Shown here one piece after another: positions 1 to 12,400 of a stretch of DNA of 64,000 bases. The translations under genes were made by a program, and so were the position numbers. Position 1 is the stretch's first letter, and each line of letters starts with the position of its first letter. Origin of the DNA: Spisula solida. Its lineage: Eukaryota; Mollusca; Bivalvia; Venerida; Mactridae. A model generated the notes under the pieces. The model worked only from the letters and a program-made list of their open reading frames with translations, searched no databases and was not told the DNA's origin. The DNA lies in assembly GCA_947247005.1 (NCBI GenBank), contig OX365956.1:2301501-2365500 (forward strand). Direction: 5' to 3'.

Positions 1-239
1 CTTTAATGACATTTTAGCCATATTTATATTTTTACTTTTCACATTAATGTTACGCACGTGCGTACGTGTGTATCGCTGGCCTGGTCCCTGGCTGAGGCAC
101 TATTTTTACTAATCAATCCAGTGAACAAGGTCGTTATTTGGTCATAACAGCACGTTACTACGAGTGTGACGTTCAACTGAAACAATATTGCATGTTTGTT
201 ATCATTAATTTAGGATAAAACATTCTGGAAAGTGCGCGC

Positions 240-636
240 AAACTGGCCACAGGTAACTGTATCATAAATAAAGAGTATACAAAAAAATTTTTTATTTTTT
301 TTATAAAATTTATAATATCTTAGAAAGGTTCATAACACGGGAAATTGACCACAAAGTCACTGAGGTGCAGTTTGGTTTTAATAAACATTTCATACTCAGG
401 TGTTATTTTAAATATAATTACATAATCAGAAACTAGCGAGCTACGACTTTAATTTGATATCATGATTTCAAAAATCCGTCTATAAATAAGAACATAAACA
501 GGGCGTGAACTCACTTTCTTTTGACCTAGTGACCTATTTTTTGATCCCAGATGACCCAGTTATGAACTTGACCTAGATTTCATAGAAGAAATTGTTTCAC
601 TCTTTATCAATGATACAGTTACCTGTGAAACTGGCA
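240..636. mobile_element. MITE-like element with about 33-bp terminal inverted repeats
   Basis: Arms at about 245-280 and 599-636 share ACAGGTAACTGTATCA and AAGAGT in inverted orientation with a few mismatches. Positions 505-600 are one minus-strand unit of the widespread 145-bp repeat (GACCTAGTGACCTA, GATGACCCAG). No coding capacity. The flanks 1-239 and 640-773 show nothing recognisable. Confidence 0.5.
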
Positions 637-774
637 GCCATTATTTTAAGGTAGCTGAAATTGAACCCATCAGTTTGTAACTGTGTCAAGAAATAATTTA
701 ATTTTTCAAGTTGGAAAAAACATGTTTTTTAACAAAAATCATTATGCTAAATTGAAAGTATACATGTACGTAAA

Positions 775-2090
775 CAGTCTTCGAAATTAGTTTTTCAATT
801 GAACTAGCCAGTCGGGCGGGTTACTTGCAGAAAAACACCCGCCCAAATTTAAAATTACCCGCCCAACAATTTTTCTACAAAAAGTAACGATGGGCTCATA
901 CATCAATAAACTAGAAAAAAGTTCAAAACTATTGATTCTGTTATTTTTTATTTCACTTTAGCATAATAATCAGTCAATCTCTGAGCTGTAGAACGAAATT
1001 AACTTTGATAAAACAGTCTCAGAAAATTCACAAGCTGTTGTTCGCCCTCCGTCATATTGCGTTTGATCACCTTACTCGGTATGCCGCCCTCGATGTATTT
1101 CAGAGGCCACGACATTTTACTTTAATAGTATTTGTTTACTTTTTACCGGAAACGAAAAGAAAATAAATATTTAGGAATAGAAATTATTTTTAAAACGGAA
1201 AGTCGGTCGAATCGACGGAAATGTAGTTACGAAAACAAGCGTCTGGCGGAGAGCGCCCTCTGGTGAAAACTATTTTTAGACGATACGTCATATAGCTGGT
1301 GATGTTGTTAAGGCTATTTTTAGCCTCGTAAACAGATTCCGGATTTCCGACAAAGATGATGATTTTTCGCGAGTGTAAATATGTATTTTTAAACGTTTTA
1401 GGCAAATTATATTGGGATTTTTTTACTCTCCAAGTCCGGAGACGTTAATGGGGAATGTTACACGCCCGAATCGAAATTTACCCGCCATGGCGATCGGGCG
1501 AGTCCTAATTTCGAAGACTGCGTAAAAGATATTTACAGTCTTCGAAATTAGGACTCGCCCGATCGCCATGGCGGGTAAATTTTGATTCGGGCGTGTAACA
1601 TTCTCCATTAACGTCTCCCAACTTGGCGAGTAAAAAAATCCCAATGCAATTTGCCTAAAACGTATAAAAATACATATTTACACTCACGATAAATCATTAT
1701 CTTTGTCGGAAATCCGGAATCTGTTTACGAGGCTAAAAATAGCCTTAACAACATCACCAGCTATATGACGTATCGTCTAAAAATAGTTTCCACCAGAGGG
1801 CGCTTGTTTTCGTAACCACATTTCCGTCGATTCGACCGACTTTCCGTCTTAAAAATAATTTCTATTCGTAAGTATTTATTTTCTTTTCTTTTCCGGTAAA
1901 AAGTAAACAAATACTAAAGTAAAATGTTGTGGCCTCTGAAATACACCGAAGGCGCCATACCGTAAGGCGATCGTTACATTTTGTAGAAAAATTGTCAGGC
2001 GGGTACTTTTAAATTTGGGCGGGTGTTTTTCTACAAGTAACCCGCCCGACTGGCTAGTACAATTGAAAAGCTAATTTTGAAGACTGTATT
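775..2090. repeat. Two copies of a small TIR element in head-to-head inversion
   Basis: The left half (775-1524) and right half (1534-2090) are inverted copies of each other, joined by a roughly 10-bp spacer. Each copy ends in CAGTCTTCGAAATTAG, which occurs at the outer ends and twice at the centre. Sub-terminal GGGCGGGT runs are shared. The left copy carries about 165 bp (roughly 893-1066) that the right lacks. Open frames on both strands across it are palindrome artefacts. Confidence 0.75.
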
Positions 2091-2773
2091 TATATGAAAA
2101 ATTATTTTACATTGTATAAAGAGTGATTTATTTACAATTGAAAATTTTCATTTGTTGTGTCAAAATCCAGTAAAACGTACTCACTCAAATTTAATATAAA
2201 TCACATTGTTGTGTTCTCCAATCTATTATCCAGGTGCTTGAATGCGAGTGATTGAATGCGACGTATGCAACGAATTTATGACACAAGGTCAAACGCGTGC
2301 CACATGTCTTATGTAGAAGCGTATTTTGTTTCAAAGACAAAGAATGAAAGTTTTTTTAATTTCACTTAAAAAGTCTTTTTTTATTTAATTTAAACTGATT
2401 GATAATTTGTGACAGACATATATCGGTATTTGGGACATACAATACATAAACAACTTGTAACAAAATATTGGTGTTTTTTACTCCTAATATACTTTTTAGA
2501 GTCATAGCCTAATGTGCAATAAGAACATGTTTATGTATGTGTCAATTGAGTATGTGCCGTTTGTGTGAGTGTCCTTGTGTTGTGTGATTCTAGGACTCCA
2601 ACTCTTGAGAACCCTGGTACACTTTGGACATTATTTTATTCAGATTCAATCAGCATTAGCTGAGTTATAGTCCTTCGTGTGGTTAAAGGAGCTGCTCATG
2701 CGGTCCAAGAAGCAATTGTTCTTATAGAGGGGTGTACTCATTAGATTCTAAGCCCTGTTCAACTTATGAGAAG
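2091..2773. other. No recognisable gene
   Basis: AT-rich single-copy-looking sequence. I see no open frame, splice-bounded exon or terminal repeats in it. Confidence 0.5.
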
Positions 2774-4448
2774 TGCTCAAGGTGAGCTATTGTGATCGCC
2801 CTATGTCCGGCGTCCAGCACTCTAGAGGTCAGTTTGCACTTAATCTGTATGAAACTTGGTCACAATGTTTGTCTCTATAAAATTAAGGACAAGTTTATAA
2901 CTGGGTCATCTGGGGTCAAAAACTAGGTCACTAGGTCAAATCAAAGAAAACCCTTGTTAACACTCTAGAAGTCACATTTTTTAAATAATCTTAATGAAAG
3001 TTGTTCACAATGTGTATCTTTATGAAATCTAGGCCAAGTTTGCAACTGGGTCATCTGGGGTAAAAAACAAGGTCATCAGGTCACATTGAAGAAAAACTTT
3101 GTTAACACTCTAGAGGTCACATATTTTACCTAATCTTTATGAAACTTGGTCAAAATGTTTGTCTCTATTAAATCTAGGTCAAGTTTGTAATTGGGTCAAC
3201 TGGGGTCAAAAACTAGGTCACTAGGTCAAATCAAAGAAAAACCCTTGACTTGTTAACACTCTAGAGGTCACAATTTTTATATAATCTTAATGAAACTTGG
3301 TCACAATGTGTATCTCTATGAACTCAAGGTCAAATTTGCAACTGGGTTATCTGGGGTCAAAAGCTTGGACACCATGTCACATTAAAGGAAACCCTTGTTA
3401 ACACTCTAGGGGTCACATTTACAGGCTTCGCGAAAGTGAGAAAAAAAGGCCGGACATCCGGTCCGGCATAAAATAAATTTGGCCGGACCGAATCAATTTT
3501 GGCCGGACCGAACAATATTAATAGGAAACAGTTTTTTGTTGAGATTTGTATTCACAAAATGTGTTTCAGGAAATAACATACTGAAGACAGAGTACAGTAT
3601 AAGTATTCGTCAAATCAGCGTCTTTTTGCAAATTAGTTCCCTTTCCGTCCTTTAAACATTACCCGTCCCTAGATTTGCCACCTATTGCCACCCTTGCAGT
3701 AGGTGGAGTATTTAGACAATTTTCCACCTAAATTTCCACCAAAATGCCACCTATATAAAATTTCCACCAAAAAATAGAAAGGGTGGCAGAGTAAGCAGAG
3801 TAGGTGGAGTATTTAGACATTTTTCCACCTAATGCCACTCTAATGGTGGAAAATTGGTTTTCCACTAGATGCCACCTATTTCCACCAATTGCCACCTTTA
3901 GGTGGCAGAGTATGGCAGAGTAGGTGGAGTATTTAGACATTTTTCCACCTAAAGCCACTTAAATGGTGGCATATTTATTTTTCACCTATTCAGATATTTT
4001 CCACCTAATAGGTGGCAATAGCTGGCATTAGGTGGCATTAGGTGGAAATTTGTGGCATTAGGTGGAAATTGGTGGCATCAGGTGGAAATTGGGTGGCATT
4101 AGGTGGAAATTGGGTGGCATTAGGTGGAAATTGGGTGGCATCTGCTGGAAAATCCTGGCGTCCCTTAAAAGGCATAAAAAAGCATATTATTTGAAAAGGT
4201 CCTTTTATTTTTCTAATATTATAATCCAAACAGAAGTTCAAAATCCAAGTATCAATTTTTTGTTGATGTCCTCAATGGCTTCAATAGGTGCCTTAGAACC
4301 CTCCATGTATCGGTTTTCTTCGTAGAAGGCCACTTCTCTAGCAAACAATCTGTTAAAACAAATGATTTTTATACAAATATGAAATTTTCAGAAAAAAAAA
4401 CTGAATAACTAATTCCCATGATGCACTGTTGTATAGTAAAAAAATAGT

Positions 4449-4510
4449 ACTTGGTGAAGTGTTAGAGCGTTGGACTTTTAACCCAGAGGTTACAGGTTCA
4501 AATATTGGCA
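4449..4510 (+). other. tRNA-like (SINE-type) fragment
   Basis: GGTGAAGTGTTAGAGCG resembles a degraded A box and D arm, GACTTTTAACCC an anticodon arm, and GTTACAGGTTCAAAT a B box. The acceptor stem does not close. A tRNA-derived SINE remnant is more likely than a tRNA gene. Confidence 0.35.
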
Positions 4511-4740
4511 AACAATCTCACCGTGACCAGTTTAAGGAAAATAAATAACAAAATTAAGTAAAATAAAATTACTAAAATCCAGTATTTTAATTACTTGAAT
4601 TAAATAATTACTTAAGGTAATTCATATTACTATAAGTAATGAATTACTAAGTATTACTTGTTCAGTAAACTTCAAATACTTACAGTTTTTAAACTATAAG
4701 TAATACTTATTTTAAGTAAGGTTTTACTCATTTTAATGCA

Positions 4741-5060
4741 CAGTCAATATTATGCCCGCCAGGGGGATTGGCGTGGATACAGGGGGGGTTTAGACAGATA
4801 AGGTGGGAATGAGACGACCTTATTGACTCTGAGTCCCGGGGTATAGACTTTAGTCCGGGAATTTCTTCACCGCGAAAGACAACAGTGATACTTTTATTCG
4901 TCTTTTTCATTAAATTACCCGGATGAAAAACTATGCCCCACGGTGGGGATATAGAAAGTAAGCATTGTCTCCAGGGTGGGAATTTAGACATCAAAAAAAA
5001 GAATTGTCTAATTCCCCCTGGGTCGCCCGCCGCTCCCCCGGATGGGCACAATATTGACTG
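4741..5060. mobile_element. 320-bp MITE with TIR CAGTCAATATTRTGCCC
   Basis: Ends CAGTCAATATTATGCCC (4741) and GGGCACAATATTGACTG (to 5060) are inverted with one mismatch, followed by G/C-rich AGGGGG and TCCCCC. A TGCA/TGC duplication flanks it. The minus-strand 112-codon frame (4728-5066) simply spans the MITE and is not credible. Confidence 0.65.
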
Positions 5061-6900
5061 TTGCATAAGTATTACTTTAAGTTAGTGTGTATGATTTGTA
5101 GCAATAAAATTAGTGAAAATTACCTGTAGTACTAATAAAAGAGCGATACCTTATGAACCAGACAATTCATATTAAGAAAAGATCAAATTAGTACAAAACT
5201 TTAAAACTTACCATACACTGAAGATAGTTCCATTGTATTGTTTCTACACTCTCCCTGAAGTGTTTGAAATCATCTAAATTTCCCAAGTTATCCTTAATTA
5301 AAAACACTGAAACTCCTCACAGTAAGCAATGAAATATGAAAGTCTTTTTATAAACTTAACTTTACAAGTAAATTGATAAAACACTGCAAAACAATCATTG
5401 AAACCAGATTATTTATCACTGATCTTCACTCACAGTCTTGAAAATATTTGAATTTGTAGGTCAGACTATGACTGTAAGGCTCACACTAGATGAGTCCATT
5501 ATCTTTAGCTTTCACCCATGATTCTGAAATAGATTTACCCTTTCTTTGTGTAGTCAAAGGCTGAAAGGTCAGTTACAGTATTTGAGAACAGCCAGCTGGT
5601 TTGTTTACTTCCGTTTCGCTTCTGGTATGCCCTGAGTAATTTTGTTATTCAATTTTTCCACTCATTTGCCACCCTTTTTCCACCATGAACATAAAAAGTC
5701 CCCATCCTTCACAGCCTAAAATTGTCTAAGTTTTTTTCCACCTATTTGCCACTCAGAAAATAGTCTAAGTTCCTTTTTTCCACCCTTTTCCTTATAAATG
5801 CCATACATTTTCCACCATAAAAATTAACTGAGTTCATTTTACACTAGATTCCAACTATTTGCCACCATGAAAAAATTCTATGTTCAAATTTCCACCAAAT
5901 GCCACTTAAATGCCACTCAAATAGGTGGCATTAACTGGCATATTTTCCACTATAGTGCAAAAAAATCATAAAAAGAGTGGAATTTCTTCATTTTCCATCT
6001 AATGCCACTTATTTCCACCTAATGCCACCCTTTTTTGGTGGAAATAAGTGGAAAACAGCGGGATTAGTGGCAAATCTAGGGACGGGAACCAACCTGCGCA
6101 TGCGCATCGTTAAATTACCGGAAATAATGCTTCGTACCGATAAATTTCGAACCAGACGATACGAAAATTTTGACGGACATTCGGACCGGCGAGCTATAAT
6201 TTTTGTCGGACCAAACTGATTTTCACCGGTCATGACCGGCGGTCCGGCGACTTTCGCGAAGCCTGCATTTATTACCTAACCTTTATGAAACTTGGTCACA
6301 ATGTTTGTTTCTATGTAATCTAGGTCAAGTTCGTAGCTGGGTTATCTGGGGTCAAAAACTAGGTCACAAGGTCACATCAAAGAAAAATATTGTTAACACT
6401 TGGATCCAATGGTCACGCTTTTTGCCTAATCTTTATGAAACTTGGTCACAATGTTTGTCTCTATGAAATCTAAGCCCTATAAAACTTAGGTCATGTTCGC
6501 CACTGGGTCAACTGCGGTAAAAAACTATTTCACCAGGTCACATTGAAGAAAAACCTTGTTAACACTCTAGAGGACACATTTTTTACCTAACCTTTATGAA
6601 AACTTGGTCACAATGTTTGTCTCTATGAAATCTAAGTCAAGTTCGTAACTGAGTCATCTGGGGTAAAAAAACTAGGTCACCAGATCATATCAACGAAAAA
6701 CCTAATTTATACTCTAGAGGTCACATTTTTTACATGGTCTTTATAAAACCTGGCCACAACGTGTGTATTTGTAAAATCTACATTAAATATTAAGGCCATA
6801 TCATAACAAATACTGATTCTGCCTTCACTGCTAGTCATCAAGTGAGCGCTTTATGGCCAATGGCCCTCTTGTTTCCAAAAGTCCCTAGGGATTTCCACGA

Positions 6901-6918
6901 CCCCCCCCCCCCCCCCCC
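6901..6918. repeat. Poly-C tract (18 C)
   Basis: An uninterrupted run of 18 C in otherwise AT-rich sequence, directly downstream of the 3' end of the tandem-repeat element. Length variation or assembly uncertainty is likely. Confidence 0.9.
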
Positions 6919-7194
6919 GAATCTGCACATCAGTATGTTATCATGCAGTTTATACACTCTCATTTCTCTATAGATAATATAATTATGCACAATATAAATA
7001 ATATTTACCAATTTCCTCACATTTACTACATTTCCGTGATCAATACTTACCTCACAGTGACACAGTGATTTTTTGGGCAAATTTTAGAGCCTAATACAAG
7101 CACTTTCTCCTAGCAAAAATAACTTCGAAGAATGCATATTTTCCCCTTTTGTTCTCGCTGGTTTAAAAGCAATTAACGGTATGGTATGACTGTC

Positions 7195-7350
7195 AAAACA
7201 ACAGATAGTCCGGCAGAACTTGGGATGAACCGGGAAATGTCGTCTATACAATATGTTTTTGCATTTTCTTGTTGCCAACAGGACAATACCATAACAGAAT
7301 TTGGATGATGCCACCTTGTCATCATTGGGCAACACCCGCAATGGCAGGGC
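7195..7350 (-). pseudogene. Coding fragment of an unknown protein family (copy 1)
   Basis: On the minus strand it reads HCGCCPMMTRWHHPNSVMVL, then CWQQENAKTYCIDDI and SSAGL. A second copy on the same strand at 61205-61380 reads HCENCSMMTRWHHPG, YENAKTFCIEDIA and SSAGL. The copies differ by substitutions that keep residue class and by an in-frame 3-codon indel, which suggests past coding constraint. I do not recognise the family. Splice sites are unclear, so an exon of a gene or a transposon fragment are both possible. Confidence 0.45.
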
Positions 7351-7690
7351 TTTATAAGGCCCCTTCACAATTTCCTATTGGTCCCTTTCACAATTTCTAA
7401 AGGCCCCTTCACAATTAAAATTGGCGCCATGGTTTTGTAAAATAAACTTCACCACAAAGCACCAAACAAACCAAACAAAGATAAAAAATCATATATTCCT
7501 GTACTGGACTTGATATGAAGCATTATATCATAGAGAAATGCATGTTTGGGCAAGTGGACAGAAATCGAGCTAACATCTGAAAAAAAATTATTTCACAATT
7601 TGCTGATTTATCGCGCTTAGTTTATCAAATTTGAAAAGTTTCTGCGCCTACTTTTTCACAATTTTGATGATTTTCGCTATTATACCAATT
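7343..7690 (-). mobile_element. Partial copy of the CAGTG...AAAAAAAGCCCTG element
   Basis: Begins CAGGGCTTTATAAGGCCCC and shares long stretches, inverted, with 36667-37087 (GGCCCCTTCACAATT, ATCATATATTCCTGTAC, TCACAATTTGCTGATTTATC). The right end is degenerate, so the copy is truncated or old. Confidence 0.55.
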
Positions 7691-9149
7691 TTCAATATGG
7701 TCTACATATAGTAAACATATATACATAAATTACATGATAATATACAAACAAATTTATGAAGAAAATGAAAGTATTAGTTAAACTTAACAATATAGGATAC
7801 ACATGTATTGTTCAAAACATTAACATATAAATAAATAGCGTAGTATACATGTACATATAAAATCAATATTTAATTGCGAACAAAAGAGTTGAGATATGTG
7901 CATGCACAGATTATTGAGTAGTATTGCATTTCCATTCCAAGAATTGTCTAATAAAAGAACTTATGTTCTCTGCCTGTCTAATATTTAATGGAATATCATT
8001 CCAAATGGATGCTCCTGAGTAAGAAAAGCATCATTGAGTTGCGAAGCAATTGAATTGTTTTCATGTGACAAAATGTCCATTGATCACAGTAAATTTGTTT
8101 GACAGTTATTGTCCTAGTTTACGTTAAAGTAGATGCCCTTAGGAATATATGTTTCTACACATTGACTTGTAAATGTTTTTGGTATTTTTTTAGTAATTAG
8201 CCCAACTTAGATTCCAGTTTTTATTCATTAAACACAAAAATCCTTAATCTTTTTGTTTTTCCAACTTCGCAACAAGAGAAGTCCAAATAATTTCCATCAC
8301 TTTGATAAAAAAATCCAATTTTTAATCCAACAAATCACTAATTTAATTTAGATAAAACACAGAGCTAAAAAAGCATAACTGACCAGTAGTAGTAGTCAGT
8401 ATCAACCTATTATTGGATCAAATTAAAGCAAATTAAAGCAAAACACCTGTAAATGTTGTATATCAAGACTAATAATGCGTGAATTAAAAATAAACAACCT
8501 TTCATAGTGGTAAAATGTGAAAATGAGGCCCTTACAATGATTTAAATCTAGTATCATACAAAAAGAATAAAAACATCAGTAAATTAATGACAAGTTCCCC
8601 TGGTCCCATGGTCTATCCATTCTGATGTCAGGAAGTCATGATCATAGTATAAGCAGAGCTCTATAGTCTATTGCAAAACGTTTCACAAATTATACAATGG
8701 AATTATGGCGGATTTAATCTAACTGTTTATTTAAAAACGCTTAACGAGTGTATTTATTGAACAGCATTTCTCAAGTGTGATGAACAAAATTATCAAAAGT
8801 CAGAACAGGGAAAACAGTACTTGAAAAGCACAAAAAGGAACACTGACAGTGAGTTACAAAGAAGAAACAACACAGACCACATTGCCAAACTCAAAACTAA
8901 ATGAGAAAATGAAACCCACCCACGGCAAGTCCCAATTTCAGTGGCCAAAAGGTCCTAAAAAGTTTACGAATCATTGTAAATGGTATGACCATACGGCTGC
9001 ATATACGTGCACGTATATATAATTATATATTGTTTGATGGTTAAGTCAACAAAAAGGAAAAACTTAGAATCACTGTAAATGGTATGACCCTGTTGCTACA
9101 TAAATAACTGTTTATCGTTGACAACAACAAAAATTGACCAAACTGAGCA
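7691..9149. other. Upstream AT-rich region, no gene seen
   Basis: Only a short direct repeat (TGTAAATGGTATGACC at about 8977 and 9074) stands out. No open frame of note and no element ends. Confidence 0.5.
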
Positions 9150-9438
9150 CTTGTTATTAAGGGACCTTAGTTACAGAGAGCAAAGTTGAGTATCACTTTC
9201 TTACGTGTACTCTTTTGACTGACTGGTGATTAATCACATATAGTTTAAAAGTGGATAAATTTCAAAGTAGATATGTTCCATTCTATTTTCAGATATTAGC
9301 ATCGGCATAGCGCCATGTCGATTTTGTGTCCGATGTTTCGTCTCATTTAGTGGTGCAGGCGAGAGGTCTTTTACTATCGATTTCAGCAAATTGGTAAAGT
9401 TAGTTGGAGTGGTTTCCTTCATCAGAACACTGTTGATA
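9150..9438 (+). promoter_or_regulatory. Candidate promoter and 5' UTR of the NLR-like gene
   Basis: The stretch immediately upstream of exon 1 is less repetitive than its surroundings and should contain the transcription start. An AT-rich TATAGTTTAAAAG string at about 9240 could act as a TATA-like element, but the evidence is weak. The minus-strand open frame here is just the shadow of this region. Confidence 0.25.
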
Positions 9439-9472
9439 ATGGCCGGTACAGAACAAAATCCTGCTCCTGTTG
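9439..9472 (+). CDS. Exon 1 of the NLR-like gene (start codon)
   Basis: A short first coding exon encodes MAGTEQNPAPV plus the first base of the next codon and is followed at once by a strong donor, GTGAGT (9473). The ATG context is good (A at -3, G at +4). Its phase-1 end joins exactly to exon 2 to give ...PAPVVPPAIIDD. The residues carry no recognisable domain and no signal peptide. The 5' UTR must lie upstream, but the cap site is not visible. Confidence rests on phase match and donor quality; it could be an alternative first exon. Confidence 0.65.
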
Positions 9473-12400
9473 GTGAGTATATCAGTTATATGTATGTTTG
9501 TATGGTAGATATGTTCAAACTGTTACCAAGATGTTCAAGTTAGGATTTTGCGTTAAGCGTTAAGTCTAAAGAGGTTCTATGTTGTCATCAAACTGGTTTT
9601 ATACGCAGTCTATAGAGGCTCTATGTTGTCATCAAACTGGTTTATATGAACTCTATAGCGGCTCTATGTTGTCATCAAACTGGTTTTATACGCAGTCTAT
9701 AGAGGCTCTATGTTGTCATCAAACTGGTTTATATGAACTCTATAGCGGCTCTATGTTGTCATCAAACTGGTTTTATACGCAGTCTATAGAGGCTCTATGT
9801 TGTCATCAAACTGGTTTTATATGAAGTCTATAGAGGCTCTATGTTGTCATCAAACTGGTTTATATGAACTCTATAGCGGCTCTATGTTGTCATCAAACTG
9901 GTTTTATACGCAGTCTATAGAGGCTCTATGTTGTCATCAAACTGGTTTATATGAAGTCTATAGAGGCTCTATGTTGTCATCAAACTGGTTTATATGAACT
10001 CTATAGCGGCTCTATGTTGTCATCAAACTGGTTTTATACGCAGTCTATAGAGGCTCTATGTTGTCATCAAACTGGTTTTGTATGAAGTCTATAGAGGCTC
10101 TATGTTGTCATCAAACTGGTTTATATGAACTCTATAGCGGCTCTATGTTGTCATCAAACTGGTTTTATACGCAGTCTATAGAGGCTCTATGTTGTCATCA
10201 AACTGGTTTATATGAAGTCTATAGCGGCTGTATGTTGTCATCCAACTGGTTTATATGAACTCTATAGCGGCTCTATGTTGTCATCAAACTGGTTTTATAC
10301 GCAGTCTATAGAGGCTCTATGTTGTCATCAAACTGGTTTATATGAAGTCTATAGCGGCTCTATATTGTCATCAAACTGGTTTATATGAAGTCTATAGCGG
10401 CTCTATGTTGTCATCAAACTGGTTTATACCAGTCTATAGAGGCTCTATGTTGTCATCAAACTGGTTTATATGAAGTCTATAGCGGCTCTATGTTGTCATC
10501 AAACTGGTTTATATGAAGTCTATAGCGGCTCTATTTTGTCATCAAACTGGTTTTATACGCAGTCTATAGAGGCTCTATGTTGTCATCAAACTGGTTTATA
10601 TGAAGTCTATAGCGGCTGTATGTTGTCATCAAACTGGTTTATATGAACTCTATAGCGGCTCTATGTTGTCATCAAACAGGTTTTATACGCAGTCTATAGA
10701 GGCTCTATGTTGTCATCAAACTGGTTTATATGAAGTCTATAGCGGCTCTATATTGTCATCAAACTGGTTTATATGAAGTCTATAGCGGCTCTATGTTGTC
10801 ATCAAACTGGTTTATACCAGTCTATAGAGGCTCTATGTTGTCATCAAACTGGTTTATATGAAGTCTATAGCGGCTCTATGTTGTCATCAAACTGGTTTAT
10901 ATGAAGTCTATAGCGGCTCTATGTTGTGATCAAACTGGTTTTATATGAAGTCTATAGAGGCTCTATGTTGTCATCAAACTGGTTTATATGAAGTTTATAG
11001 TGGCTCTATGTTGTCATCAAACTGGTTTATATGAACTCTATAGCGGCTCTATGTTGTCATCAAACTGGTTTTATACGCAGTCTATAGAGGCTCAATGTTG
11101 TCATCAAACTGGTTTATATGAAGTCTATAGCGGCTCTATGTTGTCATCAAACTGGTTTATATGAAGTCTATAGCGGCTCTATGTTGTGATCAAACTGGTT
11201 TTATATGAAGTCTATAGAGGCTCTATGTTGTCATCAAACTGGTTTTATATAAAGTCTATAGTGGCTATATGTTGTCATCAAACTGGTTTATATGAACTCT
11301 ATAGAGGCTCAATGTTGTCATCAAACTGGTTTATATGAAGTCTATAGCGGCTCTATGTTGTCATCAAACTGGTTTTATATGAAGTCTATAGAGGCTCTAT
11401 GTTGTCATCAAACTGGTTTATATGAAGTCTATAGTGGCACTAAGTTGTCATCAAACTGGTTTTATATGAAGTCTATAGTAGCTCTATGTTGTCATCAAAC
11501 TGGTTTATATGAAGTCTAAAGAGGCTCTATGTTGTTATCAAACTGGTTTTATATGAAATCTATAGTAGCTTTTTTGTCTATGTTGTCATCAAACTGGTTT
11601 TATATGAAGTCTATAGCGGCTCTATGTTGTTATCAAACTGTTTTTATATGAAGTCTATAGCAGCTCTATGTTGCCATCAAACTGGTTTTATATGAAGTCT
11701 ATAGCGGCTCTATGTTGCCATCAAACTGGTTTTATATGAAGTCTATAGTGGCTCTATGTTGTCATCAAACTGGTTTTATATGAAGTCTATAGAGGCTAAA
11801 GTTGTCAAGCTATTCTCTCAGTTGTCTTGTCCTTCTATCTCTCAGCTGCCATTTGATTATACTCAATGAATCGTTTCAATACTAGCAAGCTAAATCAAAG
11901 CACTGCAAGTTCTGTTGGGAGGCGATTGGTTGCTGCTACTAAAGCTTTAACCGACTTTTCACGTTTAATGTTCGTTTTCTTACTGCCGATCTTGTCTTGA
12001 ATGTCAAAATAGGCATATGTGACTATATAGGCATGTTGGGTATCTAAATAATTGTTAAAAGGTGCATATTAATTTATATGTAATACGTGTATTGAATGCG
12101 TATATCAAAAGTGACTTTAAAATAATACTACACGCCTATTTATCCGATTCTACAGTATCGTCTTGTAACCACTTCCCTCACAGCGGGAGACAGTCTATAG
12201 AAAGCGGCTAGCTAGTACAGCGACACCATATGATTGCATAACAGTACTTTGCAGACCGCATACGATTCATTGATAAAACCATCACTTGACCGTAGGGCTG
12301 AGTATCGATCAAAATGATCGATACGATATTTGTATCGATACGGAATGATTGATATCTGATATATCGTTTGATATTTTATACCTATGAAATCAAAACAGGT

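Larger units (their letters stand above)
3662..6086. mobile_element. Nested element with 20-bp TIRs and sub-terminal GGTGG/CCACC arrays
   Basis: Perfect 20-bp inverted ends: CCCGTCCCTAGATTTGCCAC at 3662-3681 and its complement at 6067-6086. Both ends carry arrays of a roughly 18-20-bp motif (AGGTGGCATTAGGTGGAAAT and its inverse): 3670-4150 on the left, 5640-6066 on the right. The short open frames there are repeat translations. The interior 4160-5640 is AT-rich with a tRNA-like patch and a smaller MITE. Confidence 0.75.
3422..6265. mobile_element. TIR transposon with 6-bp target duplication inserted in the tandem-repeat element
   Basis: Perfect 16-bp inverted ends, CAGGCTTCGCGAAAGT at 3422 and its complement ending at 6265. 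Direct flanks CATTTA (3416-3421 and 6266-6271) are duplicated from the 145-bp repeat it interrupts. Sub-terminal CCGG-rich repeats (GGCCGGAC) occur at both ends. No transposase is visible. A perfect NRF1-like TGCGCATGCGCA lies at 6095-6106. Confidence 0.8.
2774..6874 (+). mobile_element. HINE/Helentron-like element with 145-bp tandem core (subfamily A), interrupted
   Basis: Starts near CTCAAGGTGAGCTATTGTGA, contains about five tandem units of about 145 bp to 3421, is interrupted by the element 3422-6265, then resumes for about four more units. It ends with CAAGTGAGCGC, a TGGCCAATGGCC hairpin and CTCTTGTTT. Units carry CTCTAGAGGTCACA, AACTTGGTCACAATG and GGGTCATCTGGGGTC. The rolling-circle assignment is inference from the 3' hairpin plus CTTGTTT and the repeat core. 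Confidence 0.7.

Noticed and set aside
1190..1644. Small minus-strand proteins at 1190-1405 and 1423-1644
   Set aside because: They lie in the inverted duplicate, and the second reads across the palindrome centre; no homology or splice context.
4728..5066. 112-residue minus-strand frame
   Set aside because: Coincides with a MITE from TIR to TIR; low-complexity proline/glycine composition comes from its G/C-rich ends.
9579..11519. Repetitive proteins with MLSSNWF/CCHQTGLYE repeats
   Set aside because: They are translations of the 43/44-bp satellite; the 87-bp dimer is divisible by 3, so frames stay open by chance.
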